A stretch of DNA of 6,958 bases from JBECKR01 sp040235415 (GTDB lineage Bacteria; Acidobacteriota; Polarisedimenticolia; Polarisedimenticolales; Polarisedimenticolaceae): NCBI GenBank assembly GCA_040235415.1, contig JBECKR010000262.1:1-6958 (forward strand). The letters run 5' to 3'. The notes below the pieces were generated by a model. That model was not told the origin of the DNA and ran no database searches. It saw only the letters and a list, made by a program, of their open reading frames with translations. Made by a program: the position numbers and the translations under genes. This document shows positions 1 through 6,880 of this stretch, in pieces. The first letter of the stretch is position 1. Each line of letters starts with the position of its first letter.

Positions 1-2775
1 GAGCTCGTCGGCATACTCCGACCAGGACTCGGCGTCGGCCGCCGGAAGGACGATCAGGTCGAGCAGCGTGTCGTGCAGCTCGTCGGCATCGCGTACGTCG
101 GGCCAGGCCTGCTCGTACACCTCTGCGATCGCCTCCGGGTCGAGGGCGCCGAGGTCGGCCGCGGTCTCGGGGTCGAGCCAGCGGCGGCTCGCGACCGCCT
201 GGGTGCGGCGCTCCTCGAGCGGCGCGTCGTCGAGGAAAGCGTACGGTCGCGCGTTCAACACCGCCGCCGCGAGCGGCGACGGCGAGGTCGTGTCGCGCGC
301 CACGGTCCGGATCTCGCCGCGCTCGATCCGCTCGAGGACGCGCTCGAGCCCGGCGACGTCCATCGCCTCGACCAGGCAGTCGCCGACGGTCTGGCGCACG
401 AGCGGATGGTCCGGCACCTCGCGGTCGCCCACCACGTTCTCGAGGCAGGCGGCCTGCTCGGGGAACACGACCGCGAGCAGGTCGTCCGCCGCGAGGCGTT
501 GCAACCGGGGCGGAACCTTCCGGCCGCCGCGAAAGCGCAGCACGGCGAGCGAACGTGCCGCGTTCCAGCGCCACCGCGTCTGGAACAGCGGTGCGTCGAG
601 CAGCGCCTGGACCAGGACGCCCCGAACCGAAGACGCCCGGAGGTATCCGAACACCTCCTCGAGCGGAAAGCTGTGCGTCGGACCGAGCGACAGCACGACG
701 GCGTCCTCGGTCGCCGCCGCCTGCAGCTCGAAGTTGAACGTGCGGCAGAATCGCTTGCGCAGGGCGAGTCCCCAGGCGCGGTTGACGCGGCTGCCGAACG
801 GCGCGTGCAGCACGAGGTGCTGCCCGCCGACCTCGTCGAAGAACCGTTCGAGCACGACGGTGTCGAGCGTCGGGAGGACTCCGAGCCCCGCCCGCGCCCC
901 GGCGAGATACTCCGCGATGTCCCGAGCGGCGCGCTCGGAGAGTCTGCCGGCCTCGAGCGACCGCATCGCGGCTTCGATCCCGTCGTGCTCCAGCGCCTGC
1001 CCGACCGTCCGGCGGATCCGGGACACCGCCTCCGACAGCTCGACCGAGCGCGCCGGGGCCTCGCCGAACCAGAACGGGATGCTCGGCGGCGCGCCGGGGG
1101 CGGACTCGACCCGCAGCCGGCCGGGCTCGATGCGGAGGATGCGGTAGGACGCGTTGCCGAGCTGGAAGACGTGGCCGGGGAGGTTCTCGAGCGCGAAGTC
1201 CTCCTCGACGGTGCCGACCTTCGTTCCGGTCGGCTCGAGCACGACGTCGTAGCTCGCGTTGTCCGGAATGGCTCCTCCGGAGGTCATCGCGGCGAGACGC
1301 GCGCCGCGGCGGCCGCGGATGCGGCCGTGCACGGCGTCGTGATGCACGAGGGCGCCGCGACGCCCGCGGCGGGTCGCGAAACCTTCGGCGAGCATGTCCA
1401 CGACCGCATCGAAGTCCGCGCGGGCGAGATCGCGGTACGGCCAGGCGCCGCGCACGAGCTCGAAGAGCCGTTCCTCGGAGACGTCCTCGGCGGCGGACGC
1501 GGCGACGACGTGCTGCGCCAGGACGTCGAGCGGCGCGGACGGGATCTCGAGACGATCGAGCACCCCGCGGCGGACGCAGTCGAGCAGCGCCGCCGCCTCG
1601 ACCAGCTCGTCGCGGCTCAGCGGGAACAGCCGCCCGCGCGGCGTGCGGTCGAGACGGTGACCGGAGCGTCCGATGCGCTGCATCAGCGCGGAGACGCGGC
1701 GCGTCGAGCCGAGCTGGCAGACGAGGTCGACCTCGCCGACGTCGATTCCGAGCTCGAGCGAGCTCGTCGCGACGAGCGCACGGAGCCGTCCCGCCTTGAG
1801 CCGCGTCTCGGCGTCGAGGCGGTGCTCCCGCGACAGGCTGCCGTGGTGCGCCGTGACGCGATCGTCGCCGAGACGGCGGGCGAGGTGGCGCGAGACGCGC
1901 TCGGCGAGGCGCCGGGTGTTCACGAACACGAGCGTCGTGCGGTGGGCGCCGACGAGCTCCGCGAGGCGATCGTAGACCTCCTCCCACGTCTCCCCCGACA
2001 TCGTGGTCTCGAGCGGCGAGCCGGGGAGCTCGATCGCGAGGTCGAGGTCGCGCCCGTGGCCGGCGTCGATGATCGCGCAGTCGGGGCGGCCGTCCGGGCC
2101 GACGGCGCGCGATCCGACCAGGAAGCGCGCGACGTCTTCGATCGGATGCTGCGTGGCGGACAGTCCGATGCGTTGCAGCCTGCGGCCCGCGAGACGGTCG
2201 AGCCGCTCGAGCGAGAGCGCGAGGTGCGCCCCGCGGCGGTCGCCGACGACGGCGTGGATCTCGTCGACGATCACGGTGCGCGCGGTCCGGAGCATGCGCC
2301 GCCCGCTCTCGCTCGTCAGCAGGATGAACAGCGACTCGGGAGTCGTGACGTAGAGGTGCGGCGGCCGCCGCGACGCGGCCTGCCGCCGGGCCGGCGGCGT
2401 GTCCCCGGTGCGGACGTCGACCCGGATCGGGACCGGCGGGAGCCCGAGTTCCCCGAGGGCGGCGGCGATCCCGCCGAGCGGGCGCTCGAGGTTGCGCTCG
2501 ACGTCATGGCTCAGGGCGCGCAGCGGCGAGACGTACACCGCGTGGACGCGATCCTCGAGGCCGCCCGCGGCGAGCCCGCGGCGCACGAGGTCGTCGATCG
2601 CGCACAGGAACGCCGCCAGCGTCTTGCCGGACCCGGTGGGCGCCGCGATCAGCGTGCTCGTCCCGGCGCGGATCGCCGGCCATCCCGCGGTCTGCGGCGC
2701 GGTCGGCCCCTCGAACGCGCCTTCGAACCAGCGCGTCGTGGCGGGGTGGAACAGTTCGCTCGAAACGAGGTTCAC
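1..2775 (-). CDS. lhr: Lhr-family ATP-dependent helicase (C-terminus cut by window edge)
   Basis: Large superfamily-2 helicase; Lhr proteins are 3'-5' ATP-driven nucleic-acid translocases linked to DNA repair. Read on the minus strand, the visible 925 residues show Walker A APTGSGKT (45-52), the DEIH box (171-174), SAT motif III (206-208) and motif VI QRIGRSGHR (366-374), i.e. two RecA-like domains. These are followed by the Lhr-specific region: the HLVLHAPFGSRVNRAWGLAL block near residue 653 and the DEAD/H-associated segment ending around residues 805-855, with the family hallmark NARPYAFLDDAPLEERR. The GTG start at 2775 is chosen because a GGGAG Shine-Dalgarno (2783-2787) lies 7 bases upstream and no in-frame ATG or GTG occurs between it and the next gene. 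The reading frame is still open at base 1. The visible part already passes the end of the roughly 850-residue 'Lhr-Core', so a full-length protein of about 1,400-1,500 residues is likely (inference). It is transcribed divergently from the small membrane protein gene. Confidence 0.95.
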   Translation of the reverse strand, partial: MNLVSSELFHPATTRWFEGAFEGPTAPQTAGWPAIRAGTSTLIAAPTGSGKTLAAFLCAIDDLVRRGLAAGGLEDRVHAVYVSPLRALSHDVERNLERPLGGIAAALGELGLPPVPIRVDVRTGDTPPARRQAASRRPPHLYVTTPESLFILLTSESGRRMLRTARTVIVDEIHAVVGDRRGAHLALSLERLDRLAGRRLQRIGLSATQHPIEDVARFLVGSRAVGPDGRPDCAIIDAGHGRDLDLAIELPGSPLETTMSGETWEEVYDRLAELVGAHRTTLVFVNTRRLAERVSRHLARRLGDDRVTAHHGSLSREHRLDAETRLKAGRLRALVATSSLELGIDVGEVDLVCQLGSTRRVSALMQRIGRSGHRLDRTPRGRLFPLSRDELVEAAALLDCVRRGVLDRLEIPSAPLDVLAQHVVAASAAEDVSEERLFELVRGAWPYRDLARADFDAVVDMLAEGFATRRGRRGALVHHDAVHGRIRGRRGARLAAMTSGGAIPDNASYDVVLEPTGTKVGTVEEDFALENLPGHVFQLGNASYRILRIEPGRLRVESAPGAPPSIPFWFGEAPARSVELSEAVSRIRRTVGQALEHDGIEAAMRSLEAGRLSERAARDIAEYLAGARAGLGVLPTLDTVVLERFFDEVGGQHLVLHAPFGSRVNRAWGLALRKRFCRTFNFELQAAATEDAVVLSLGPTHSFPLEEVFGYLRASSVRGVLVQALLDAPLFQTRWRWNAARSLAVLRFRGGRKVPPRLQRLAADDLLAVVFPEQAACLENVVGDREVPDHPLVRQTVGDCLVEAMDVAGLERVLERIERGEIRTVARDTTSPSPLAAAVLNARPYAFLDDAPLEERRTQAVASRRWLDPETAADLGALDPEAIAEVYEQAWPDVRDADELHDTLLDLIVLPAADAESWSEYADEL

Positions 2776-2800
2776 CGGCCGGCTCCCGGGGAATCCCGGA

Positions 2801-2829
2801 ATCGTACACCGGAACGGTGTCGGACACCG
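2801..2829 (-). promoter_or_regulatory. Candidate promoter of lhr
   Basis: On the minus strand TACGAT (2806-2801) matches four of six -10 consensus bases and sits about 25 bases before the GTG start. This would give a short leader containing the GGGAG ribosome binding site. A -35 element at 17-bp spacing would fall at 2829-2824 but matches the consensus poorly. That position lies inside the inverted repeat at 2816-2841, so a protein bound there could control this promoter. Assigned by eye only. Confidence 0.3.
2806..2820. repeat. Short inverted repeat ACACCG-GAA-CGGTGT
   Basis: Perfect 6-bp arms (2806-2811 and 2815-2820) surround a 3-base loop. The right arm shares GGTGT (2816-2820) with the left arm of the larger inverted repeat at 2816-2841, so the two hairpins cannot form at the same time in one strand. 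It overlaps the edge of the candidate -10 element of lhr. It may be part of a composite operator or a chance by-product of the repeated ACACC/GGTGT words. Confidence 0.6.
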
Positions 2830-2841
2830 CTGTCCGACACC
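2816..2841. repeat. Perfect 11-bp inverted repeat between divergent genes
   Basis: GGTGTCGGACA (2816-2826) and TGTCCGACACC (2831-2841) are exact reverse complements separated by CCGC. The same stretch also reads as a direct repeat: TGTCGGACACC at 2818-2828 and TGTCCGACACC at 2831-2841 differ at one base with a 13-bp period, and each contains a nine-base near-palindrome TGTC-S-GACA. It lies in the only sizeable intergenic gap of the window, between genes that point away from each other, so a transcription terminator is unlikely. A two-site operator for a dimeric regulator is the favoured reading; a dispersed REP-type palindrome is the alternative. Neither can be decided from one copy. Confidence 0.8.
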
Positions 2842-2856
2842 CTCTTGAGGTAGAGT
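2828..2856 (+). promoter_or_regulatory. Candidate promoter of the membrane protein/ABC operon
   Basis: TAGAGT (2851-2856) matches four of six -10 consensus bases. A -35 at 17-bp spacing would fall at 2828-2833, within the inverted repeat, and is a poor consensus match. Transcription would begin near 2863 and leave a leader of about 33 bases that includes a GC-rich hairpin and a strong ribosome binding site. No better -10 candidate is seen before the start codon at 2896. Confidence 0.3.
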
Positions 2857-2861
2857 GGGGG

Positions 2862-2879
2862 CGGCCCGCCCGCGGGCCG
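2862..2879 (+). repeat. GC-rich hairpin in the 5' leader of the ABC operon
   Basis: CGGCCCGC (2862-2869) and GCGGGCCG (2872-2879) are exact reverse complements two bases apart, so an RNA would form about seven G-C pairs with a four-base loop. There is no following T-run, which argues against an intrinsic terminator. It ends about six bases before the purine-rich ribosome binding site (AGGGAGGAGG, 2885-2894) of the next gene, so it could affect transcript stability or ribosome access. In such GC-rich DNA it may also be chance. Confidence 0.5.
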
Positions 2880-2895
2880 TCGCGAGGGAGGAGGC

Positions 2896-3114
2896 ATGGG
2901 GCTCAAGAAGATCGTCGCGATCGTGCTGATCCTGGCGGGGGTCGCCGCCCTCGCGATCGGCAAGTTCCACTACACCAAAGACAAGAACGAGGTCGAGCTC
3001 GGGCCGCTGAAGCTGCAGGCGAAGCAGCAGGAAGAGGTCAAGATCCCCGTGTGGCTCGGAGCGGGCCTCGTCCTCGTCGGGGCCGGGATCCTGGTGTTCG
3101 ACCGGAAGCGCTGA
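2896..3114 (+). CDS. Small two-helix membrane protein of unknown function
   Basis: Protein of 72 residues starting at an ATG with a very strong Shine-Dalgarno stretch directly upstream (AGGGAGGAGG, 2885-2894). Residues about 4-22 (KIVAIVLILAGVAALAIG) and 51-68 (PVWLGAGLVLVGAGILVF) are clear membrane helices. They are joined by a charged, lysine/glutamate-rich loop of roughly 28 residues containing LGPLKL. Basic residues at both ends (KK near the N-terminus, RKR at the C-terminus) predict that both termini are cytoplasmic and the loop is outside. The pattern resembles small hypothetical membrane proteins common in Gram-negative bacteria that carry a TK..E..LGPL..K loop, but I cannot assign a function. 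The stop is 3 bases before the ABC ATPase start, so it is very probably the first gene of the transporter operon and may be an accessory of the exporter (inference). Confidence 0.88.
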   Translation: MGLKKIVAIVLILAGVAALAIGKFHYTKDKNEVELGPLKLQAKQQEEVKIPVWLGAGLVLVGAGILVFDRKR

Positions 3115-3117
3115 CCG

Positions 3118-4017
3118 ATGCCGTTGCTGGCGTTTCGCGACGTCCGCAAGAGCTACGGCGACACCGTCGCGCTGCGCGGCGTCTCGTTCGACGTCGAGGC
3201 GGGAGAGGTGTTCGGCCTGCTCGGTCCCAACGGGGCGGGCAAGACCACCCTGATCCGCATCCTGATGGACATCATCCGCGCCGACGACGGCGGCGTGACG
3301 CTGTTCGGCGAGCCGCACCGCCGCGCGGCCCTCGACCGTGTCGGCTACCTCCCCGAGGAGCGCGGGCTGTACGCCAAGCGCAGCGTGATCGACGTCCTGA
3401 CCTACTTCGGCACGCTCAAGGGGCTCGCGCGCCGGGAGGCGCGCGAGCGCGGCCGGCGCTGGCTCGAGCGCCTCGAGCTCGCCGAGACCGCGGACTGGCG
3501 GATCGAGCGCCTCAGCAAGGGGATGAGCCAGAAGGTGCAGATCGCCGCGACGCTGCTCCCCGAGCCGGAGCTCGTCGTGCTCGACGAGCCGTTCTCGGGG
3601 CTCGACCCGGTCAACGCCCGGGTGGTCCAGGAGCTCATCCGCGCGCGCCGCGACGCCGGACGCACGACGATCCTCTCGACCCACGGCATGAGCCAGGTCG
3701 AGGCGCTGTGCGACCGCGTGGCGCTGATCCACCGCGGCGCGCTGATGGTCTACGGCCCGGTCGACGAGGTGCGCGAGCGCTACTCGTCGCCCGAGGTCCG
3801 GGTGCGCGTCGAGGGCGCTCTCCCGGAGGTCTCCGGAGTCTCGGAAGTCGTCCGCGAGGACGACGCGACCTGGCGGCTTCGTCTCGGCGACGGCCGGACG
3901 CCCGCCGACGTCCTGGCCGAGCTCGTCAGGGGCGGGGCCGCCGTCGAGCGCTACGAGCGCGTGCTCGCGCCGATGGAGGACATCTTCATCCGGGTGGTCC
4001 GGGAGGGCGCGCCGTGA
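3118..4017 (+). CDS. ABC transporter ATP-binding protein (NatA-like exporter ATPase)
   Basis: Cytoplasmic ATPase of 299 residues that would power the permease encoded next. All core ABC elements are present in order: Walker A GPNGAGKT (36-43), a Q-loop region GYLPEERGLY (76-85), the signature LSKGMSQKVQ (132-141), Walker B LVVLDEP (152-158), D-loop SGLD (160-163) and switch histidine H189 in STHG. Residues after about 214 form the extra C-terminal domain typical of NatA/YhaQ-type ATPases (DUF4162-like). The Q-loop carries glutamate at position 80 where glutamine is usual, and the signature reads SKGMS instead of SGGQ; both variants occur in this exporter subfamily. The start lies 3 bp after the small membrane gene and the stop overlaps the permease start by 4 bp (GTGA), which points to translational coupling. 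The substrate is unknown; Na+, drugs or peptides are all seen in relatives. Confidence 0.96.
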   Translation: MPLLAFRDVRKSYGDTVALRGVSFDVEAGEVFGLLGPNGAGKTTLIRILMDIIRADDGGVTLFGEPHRRAALDRVGYLPEERGLYAKRSVIDVLTYFGTLKGLARREARERGRRWLERLELAETADWRIERLSKGMSQKVQIAATLLPEPELVVLDEPFSGLDPVNARVVQELIRARRDAGRTTILSTHGMSQVEALCDRVALIHRGALMVYGPVDEVRERYSSPEVRVRVEGALPEVSGVSEVVREDDATWRLRLGDGRTPADVLAELVRGGAAVERYERVLAPMEDIFIRVVREGAP

Positions 4018-5345
4018 TTCGATGGTCGAAGGTCCGGGCGGTGGCCACGTTCGAGTTCGTCGGCACCGTCCGCCGCAAGGGATACCTCATCGCGACGTTC
4101 GGGATGCCGGTGTTCCTGCTGCTTTACATCGGCCTGGTGTCGATCCCGGGGATCATCGCGGCCAAGAAGGAGGCCGAGACGAAGGTGTACGGCGTGATCG
4201 ACCGCTCCGGCGTCCTCGGGATGGCCGGCGACGTCGAGGCACGCGCCGTCGAGCTGCCGCCGGAGGTCGTCGGCGCACTCCGGGCCTCCGGGCGCGAGGA
4301 CGCGGTCGACCGCGCGCTGGCCTGGCAGGGAAATGCCGTGTTCCGGCCGTACCCCGATCTCGACGCGGCGCTCGAGGACCTCAGGGACAAGCGGATCGAG
4401 GGGGTGTTCGTGCTGCCCGGGGACTACCTCGCGGCCGGCGAGATCGACGACTACGTCCGCGAGGGCTGGGACACCGGGGCGTCCGGGGCGCGCCAGGCGC
4501 TGCGCAACGTCCTGCTCGACCGCCTGCTCGCGGGACGCATCCCGGCCGACGTCGCGGACCGGGTGCGCAAGCCGATCGCGCGCTCGGAGAGCTTCAGCGT
4601 CGCCCCTGGCGGCGAGGTCCGCCCGCGCAGCAAGCTCGGCGAGGCCGCGCGGATCATCCTGCCGATCATCTTCGTCCTGCTTCTGTTCGTTTCGATCATG
4701 ATGAGCGCGGGTTACCTGCTGCAGGCGACGGCGGCCGAGAAGGAGAACAAGGTCGTCGAGGTCTTGCTGTCCTCCGCCGACCCGGACGAGATCCTCGCGG
4801 GCAAGCTCGCGGGACTCGGGGGAGCCGGGCTCCTGCAGGTGACGGTCTGGTTCGGCATGGCGCTGGCCGCGGGCGGCGCGTTCGCGGGGGCGCTCGCGGC
4901 GATCGGCGTCGACGTTCCGTGGGCCGCCCTGGTCGCGGCGGTGGTGTTCTTCCCGGCGACCTACCTGTTCCTCGGGAGCCTCATGCTCGGCACCGGCTCA
5001 CTCGGCGGCAACCTCCGCGAGAGCCAGCAGATGAGCATGGTGTGGTCGCTGCTCGCGGCCGTGCCGATGATCTTTCTCGGCCTCCTCATGCAGGAGCCGA
5101 ACGGCACGATCGGCCGGGTGCTGACCTGGATCCCGTTCAGCGCGCCGGTGACGGTCGTGCTGCGACTGTCGCTCGAGCCGGCGGGTGTCGCGTGGTGGGA
5201 GGTCGCGGGGTCGTTCGCCGTGTTGCTCGTCTCGATCTGGGTGGCCTTGCGGCTCGGAGCCCGGCTGTTCCGGGTCGGCATGCTGCTGACCGGCGCACGG
5301 CCGAAGCTCCGCGAGATCTTGAGGCAGGCGAAGCTGACCGGCTGA
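4014..5345 (+). CDS. ABC-2 type transporter permease (NatB-like)
   Basis: Membrane subunit of 443 residues. A first helix at about 24-48 is followed by a large extracytoplasmic domain of roughly 165 residues (49-212). Five more hydrophobic stretches follow, at about 213-237, 264-296, 301-326, 342-359 and 393-415. Between helices two and three lies the conserved EKENKVVEVLLSS segment (242-254), then EILAGKLAGL, typical of the NatB/YhaP branch of ABC-2 permeases and likely to contact the ATPase. This layout (one helix, big loop, five helices) is standard for the family, and the length is slightly above that of NatB. The GTG start at 4014 overlaps the ATPase stop. The stretch of open frame upstream of it is only the out-of-frame shadow of the two preceding genes. 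The pair probably forms a dimeric exporter in the inner membrane. Confidence 0.94.
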   Translation: MIRWSKVRAVATFEFVGTVRRKGYLIATFGMPVFLLLYIGLVSIPGIIAAKKEAETKVYGVIDRSGVLGMAGDVEARAVELPPEVVGALRASGREDAVDRALAWQGNAVFRPYPDLDAALEDLRDKRIEGVFVLPGDYLAAGEIDDYVREGWDTGASGARQALRNVLLDRLLAGRIPADVADRVRKPIARSESFSVAPGGEVRPRSKLGEAARIILPIIFVLLLFVSIMMSAGYLLQATAAEKENKVVEVLLSSADPDEILAGKLAGLGGAGLLQVTVWFGMALAAGGAFAGALAAIGVDVPWAALVAAVVFFPATYLFLGSLMLGTGSLGGNLRESQQMSMVWSLLAAVPMIFLGLLMQEPNGTIGRVLTWIPFSAPVTVVLRLSLEPAGVAWWEVAGSFAVLLVSIWVALRLGARLFRVGMLLTGARPKLREILRQAKLTG

Positions 5346-5361
5346 GGTTTCGCAGAAAGAT

Positions 5362-5391
5362 TTGAAAAAGCGCCGGGGCGAACGCTACGGT
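5362..5391 (+). promoter_or_regulatory. Candidate promoter of the photolyase, possibly giving a leaderless mRNA
   Basis: TTGAAA (5362-5367) matches five of six -35 consensus bases and lies in the only AT-rich patch of the neighbourhood. After 18 bases comes TACGGT (5386-5391), which fits the TANNNT form of -10 element found in GC-rich bacteria. Transcription would then begin about seven bases later, at or next to the in-frame GTG at 5399. No transcription terminator is visible between the permease stop and this site, so read-through from the ABC operon is also possible. Confidence 0.35.
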
Positions 5392-6880
5392 GCTCGCCGT
5401 GGGGACCGTACCGCCGATCCGCATCCGCGCCGTCAACCGCGTCGCGATCCGTCCCGAGGGGCGCTGGGTCCTGTACTGGATGATCGCCGCCCGGCGGCTC
5501 GACCGGAACTTCGCCCTCGAGCACGCCGTCGACGTCGCCCGGGACCTCGGCCGCCCGCTCGTGATCCTCGAGGCCCTGCGGGCCGGCTACCCGTATGCGA
5601 GCGACCGGATCCACCGCTTCGTGATCGACGGCATGGCGGACCACCTCCGGCGCCTCGAGCGCTCCCGGGTCCGCTACCACCCCTACGTCGAGCCGCGCCC
5701 CGGCGACGGACGGGGCCTCCTCGAGGCCCTCGCGGAGCACGCCGCGGCCGTCGTCACGGACGACCACCCGGGGTTCTTCGTGCCGCGCATGGTGGCGTCC
5801 GCCGGACGGAAGCTCTCCGTCCGGCTCGAAGCGGTGGACTCCAACGGCCTGCTCCCGATGCGCGCCGCCGACCGTACGTTTCCGCGGGCGCACTCGTTCC
5901 GGCGCTTCCTGCAGCGTGAGCTTCCGTGTCATCTCGGGGCCCTGCCCCGCGAGCACCCGCTGGTCGGGCCGCCGCTGCCGGGGCCCCTTGCCCTCCCCGA
6001 CGCGGTCGAGCGGCGGTGGCCGGCGGCGGCGCCGGCGCTCCTCGCGGGCGACCCCGGGGCGCTCGCCGCGCTTCCGATCGATCACGACGTCGCTCCGGTG
6101 CCCTACCGCGGCGGCCCCGAGGCGGCCCGGGACGCGCTCGAGCGCTTTCTCGCCGAACGCCTCCAGCGCTACGACGAGGATCGCAACCATCCCGACCTCG
6201 ACGCCACGAGCGGCCTCTCGCCCTACCTGCACTTCGGCCACCTCGGGACGCACGAGGTCTTCGCCCGGCTCGTCGAGCGCGAGGGCTGGTCCCCGGCGTC
6301 GCTGTCCTCCACGGCGGACGGCAGCCGCACCGGGTTCTGGGGGATGAGCCGCTCGGCGGAGGCGTTCCTCGAAGAGCTCGTCACATGGCGGGAGCTCGGG
6401 TTCAACCTGTGCTCGCACCACGACGCCCCGGAGACCTGGCGGTCGCTCCCCGACTGGGCGCGCCGGACGCTCGAGGAGCACGCGGGGGACCGCCGCCGGC
6501 ACGTCTACGATCTCGAGACGTTCCGAAACGCCCGGACGCACGACGAGCTGTGGAACGCCGCGCAGCGCCAGCTGGCGCGCGACGGGCGGATCCACAACTA
6601 CCTCCGGATGCTCTGGGGCAAGAAGATCCTCGAGTGGACCCGGAGCTCGGAGGAGGCCCTGGAGGTGATGGTCCACCTCAACAACAAGTACGCCCTCGAT
6701 GGTCGGGACCCGAATTCCTACTCGGGGATCTTCTGGGTGCTCGGTCGCTACGACCGCGCCTGGGGTCCGGAGCGCCCCATCTACGGGAAGGTCCGCTACA
6801 TGAGCAGCGCCTCCACCCGGAAGAAGATCCGCCTGAAGCGCTATCTCGAGCTCTTCGGAGCGGTATCCTCGAGGTCGTGA
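5390..6880 (+). CDS. phr: Class II cyclobutane pyrimidine dimer (CPD) DNA photolyase
   Basis: FAD enzyme that uses blue/near-UV light to split UV-induced pyrimidine dimers. In the 496-residue reading, an N-terminal antenna-type domain (VLYWMIAARR at 27-36) is followed by the FAD-binding helical domain with SGLSPYLHFGH (274-284), FWGMSRSAEAFLEELVTWRELGFN (317-339), LWNAAQ (387-392), LRMLWGKKILEWT (405-417) and NNKYALDGRDPNSYSGIFW (431-449). W388, W409 and W416 have the same spacing as the Trp360/381/388 electron-transfer chain of the Methanosarcina mazei class II enzyme. R406 and N431 align with its Arg378 and Asn403 near the flavin, so activity is expected. Neither GTG 5390 nor in-frame GTG 5399 has a Shine-Dalgarno; 5390 is the first possible start after the stop at 5363-5365, and 5399 is equally credible (three residues shorter). 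The stop overlaps the next gene by 4 bp. Confidence 0.95.
   Translation: MLAVGTVPPIRIRAVNRVAIRPEGRWVLYWMIAARRLDRNFALEHAVDVARDLGRPLVILEALRAGYPYASDRIHRFVIDGMADHLRRLERSRVRYHPYVEPRPGDGRGLLEALAEHAAAVVTDDHPGFFVPRMVASAGRKLSVRLEAVDSNGLLPMRAADRTFPRAHSFRRFLQRELPCHLGALPREHPLVGPPLPGPLALPDAVERRWPAAAPALLAGDPGALAALPIDHDVAPVPYRGGPEAARDALERFLAERLQRYDEDRNHPDLDATSGLSPYLHFGHLGTHEVFARLVEREGWSPASLSSTADGSRTGFWGMSRSAEAFLEELVTWRELGFNLCSHHDAPETWRSLPDWARRTLEEHAGDRRRHVYDLETFRNARTHDELWNAAQRQLARDGRIHNYLRMLWGKKILEWTRSSEEALEVMVHLNNKYALDGRDPNSYSGIFWVLGRYDRAWGPERPIYGKVRYMSSASTRKKIRLKRYLELFGAVSSRS

Noticed and set aside
2504..2827. Minus-strand 107-codon ORF starting with ATG upstream of lhr
   Set aside because: It is in a different frame from the helicase. 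The Walker A and flanking motifs appear only in the frame that starts at GTG 2775, and this ORF reads as a frame-shifted arginine-rich copy of that region.
73..2853. 926-codon open frame on the plus strand across the lhr region
   Set aside because: It is an antisense shadow of lhr created by strong GC third-position bias. The translation is low-complexity, rich in R, E, A and D, and has no recognisable domain, while the opposite strand encodes all helicase motifs in one frame.
2817..4013. Upstream extension of the permease frame to an ATG at 2817
   Set aside because: This part overlaps the small membrane protein and ABC ATPase genes out of frame and is arginine/proline-rich with no domain. 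Recognisable permease sequence begins at GTG 4014.
4022..5365. 447-codon plus-strand ORF overlapping the permease
   Set aside because: It has arginine/glycine-rich, hydrophilic composition and covers the same bases as the clearly hydrophobic permease frame; a shadow ORF.
5371..5380. CGCC-GG-GGCG stem between permease and photolyase as a terminator
   Set aside because: The stem is only four base pairs with a two-base loop and no T-run follows, so it cannot be supported as a terminator.
4961..6676. 571-codon minus-strand ORF opposite the photolyase
   Set aside because: The photolyase frame shows conserved catalytic blocks along its length. The minus-strand frame shows none and is another product of GC bias.
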